The notes beneath the pieces were generated by a model, which searched no databases, was not told the origin of the DNA, and saw nothing but the letters and a program-made list of their open reading frames with translations. A stretch of 64,000 nucleotides of DNA from Prevotella sp. (lineage in GTDB: Bacteria > Bacteroidota > Bacteroidia > Bacteroidales > Bacteroidaceae), in assembly GCA_017554145.1 (NCBI GenBank), contig JAFZIZ010000004.1, positions 1 through 64,000 on the forward strand. The letters run 5' to 3'. Positions 62,943-64,000 of the stretch are shown here, one piece after another. Each line of letters opens with the position of its first letter. Position 1 is the first letter of the stretch. Made by a program: the position numbers and the translations under genes.

Positions 62943-64000
62943 TTATTTCTCAATAAGTATTCGGGCATCTACAGCTACCACATCTTGTTCGTCAGCCAAT
63001 AATGGGTTGATGTCCATTTCCTTGATTTCTGTAGCAAACCGGAGAAGGGTAGAGAGACGGACAATAATCTCGGCATACTTCTGTTCGTTGATGCCTTGTT
63101 GTCCGCGTGTACCTTTTAATATTTTGTAGCCACGCAGTGAGCGGATCATAGAGAAGGCTTCTGCATAGGAGAGTGGTGCCAGTCCAGACTGTACATCTTT
63201 TAATACTTCTACGAAGATACCACCAAGACCGCAAAGCACCACATGTCCGAAACGCTCCTCATATTTTGCGCCTATAAAGAGTTCTGTACCTTTCAACATT
63301 TTCTGAACCATCACCGCATTGGCATCTTCAATTTGCATCATACGATCAAACTCCAGTGCAAGATGTTCTGGGGTACGGATATTCAAGGTTACACCACCTA
63401 CATCACTCTTATGGACTGGTCCTACGACTTTTGCCACAACAGGATAGCCCACTTTCTGAGCAAAGGCGATGAGTGTATCTTTGTTTGCCGATACTAATTC
63501 GGGTACCATCGGTATGCCAGCACAAGATAGAATCTCATGAACGATATCAGGGGTAAGATAACCATTGGTGACGCCCTCAAACTTCAGTCGGTTGGTCTCT
63601 CGGTAGATGATATCTCTTATCTTCGGCACATCCACTCCAAAGAGTTCTATCTCAGGAGGTGCTGGCGGCGGTGTTTGCATAATCTGTGATAGTGCTGTGG
63701 CGAGTGTTACCTCATCGGAGAAGTTGACATGACCTTTGGCAAGAAACTCTGCAACCTCTGGACCTGCTGTATGGAGACTCGGAAGGATAGGGAAGATAGG
63801 TTTTTTGCAGGTGAGCATTTTCTGATGCAGCACCTCATACGCTTCATAGAGTGTTGTTAATCCTGGTGTTCCATAGATGACAGCGATGGCATCAATATTA
63901 TCGAAGCGGTTCTCACAATAGTCGATAGCAAGCCCTAATATCTCGGCTGTTCCTGTAGCAAGGATGTCAATAGGGTTAGCCACACTGGAGCCTGGTAACA
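62943..64000 (-). CDS. ADP-forming acyl-CoA (acetyl-CoA) synthetase, C-terminal part
   Basis: The frame stays open to the window edge, so the gene starts beyond 64000; the GTG at 63983 is internal. About 352 residues are visible. First, the end of the CoA-ligase part (LPGSSVANPIDILATGT, DAIAVIYGTPG). Then an ATP-grasp domain (LSCAGIPMVPELVSA, GYPVVAKVVGPVHKSDVGGV, ERFGHVVLCGLGGIFVEVLKD, EMDINPLLA). This is the fused form of NDP-forming acetyl-CoA synthetase, which makes ATP from acetyl-CoA and yields acetate during fermentation; other acyl groups are possible. Probably the first gene of the minus-strand run with cellobiose phosphorylase. Confidence 0.9.
   Translation of the reverse strand, partial: LPGSSVANPIDILATGTAEILGLAIDYCENRFDNIDAIAVIYGTPGLTTLYEAYEVLHQKMLTCKKPIFPILPSLHTAGPEVAEFLAKGHVNFSDEVTLATALSQIMQTPPPAPPEIELFGVDVPKIRDIIYRETNRLKFEGVTNGYLTPDIVHEILSCAGIPMVPELVSANKDTLIAFAQKVGYPVVAKVVGPVHKSDVGGVTLNIRTPEHLALEFDRMMQIEDANAVMVQKMLKGTELFIGAKYEERFGHVVLCGLGGIFVEVLKDVQSGLAPLSYAEAFSMIRSLRGYKILKGTRGQQGINEQKYAEIIVRLSTLLRFATEIKEMDINPLLADEQDVVAVDARILIEK

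Overview
The window looks like a chromosome segment of a Prevotella-like member of the Bacteroidales (Bacteroidota). Three lines of sequence evidence support this. Many genes are preceded by a TAnnTTTG -7 promoter box with no strong Shine-Dalgarno. Several secreted proteins end in a Por-secretion-like tail (xYDLxGR...GVYIV...K). Gene fusions and families typical of the phylum are present, including MurF-Alr, Fkp, GSCFA, DUF3098 and DUF4954. No tRNA, rRNA, insertion sequence, phage or CRISPR array was seen; most of the window is housekeeping DNA.

Layout. 1-0.9 kb: the end of a secreted protein, a 51-residue peptide gene, then debris of an efflux outer-membrane gene. 0.9-3.7 kb: three poorly characterised envelope or secreted proteins. 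3.9-5.6 kb: fhs. 5.8-12.4 kb: an RND efflux operon (adaptor, pump, outer-membrane channel) with an lpxA-type gene at its end. 12.4-13.2 kb: a radical SAM gene, divergent from ftsX-DUF3098-uppP-truB-queA-folK (13.3-17.6 kb). rpsO and typA are divergent around 18 kb, and a voltage-gated-type K+ channel follows typA. 20.8-27.6 kb (minus strand): mtnN, two collinear periplasmic-binding-domain histidine kinases, luxS. 27.6-37.4 kb: yfhO, fkp, GSCFA, murF-alr and an ExuT-like transporter. nagB (minus) and hflX (plus) are divergent at 38.4 kb. hflX is followed by DUF4954, an M16 peptidase, class I fumarase and two M6 metalloproteases. The last part is on the minus strand: clpB, a 2404-residue BspA-like repeat protein, a membrane-bound AraC regulator, cellobiose phosphorylase and the 3' part of an ADP-forming acyl-CoA synthetase.

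The strongest candidate for an undescribed system is the mtnN-kinase-kinase-luxS operon. The enzymes that turn S-adenosylhomocysteine into S-ribosylhomocysteine and then into homocysteine plus the AI-2 precursor flank two tandem sensor kinases with periplasmic SBP_bac_3-type domains. One kinase has the normal phosphoacceptor His708; its partner has Tyr708 at the identical position with an apparently intact ATPase domain. This suggests a paired kinase/pseudokinase sensor tied to the activated methyl cycle.

A second theme is a scattered class of short period-7 DNA tracts, each of different sequence. Three are intergenic (one fills the gap between a stop and the next start exactly) and five lie inside coding sequences, where they encode variable loops or a signal peptide. 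Other oddities are a 4 x 21-bp array of hairpin-like repeats, a perfect 40-bp palindrome, internal shortening of ClpB and Fkp, and a giant protein built of four ~500-residue units. Family names come from reading motifs by eye; no database search was run.
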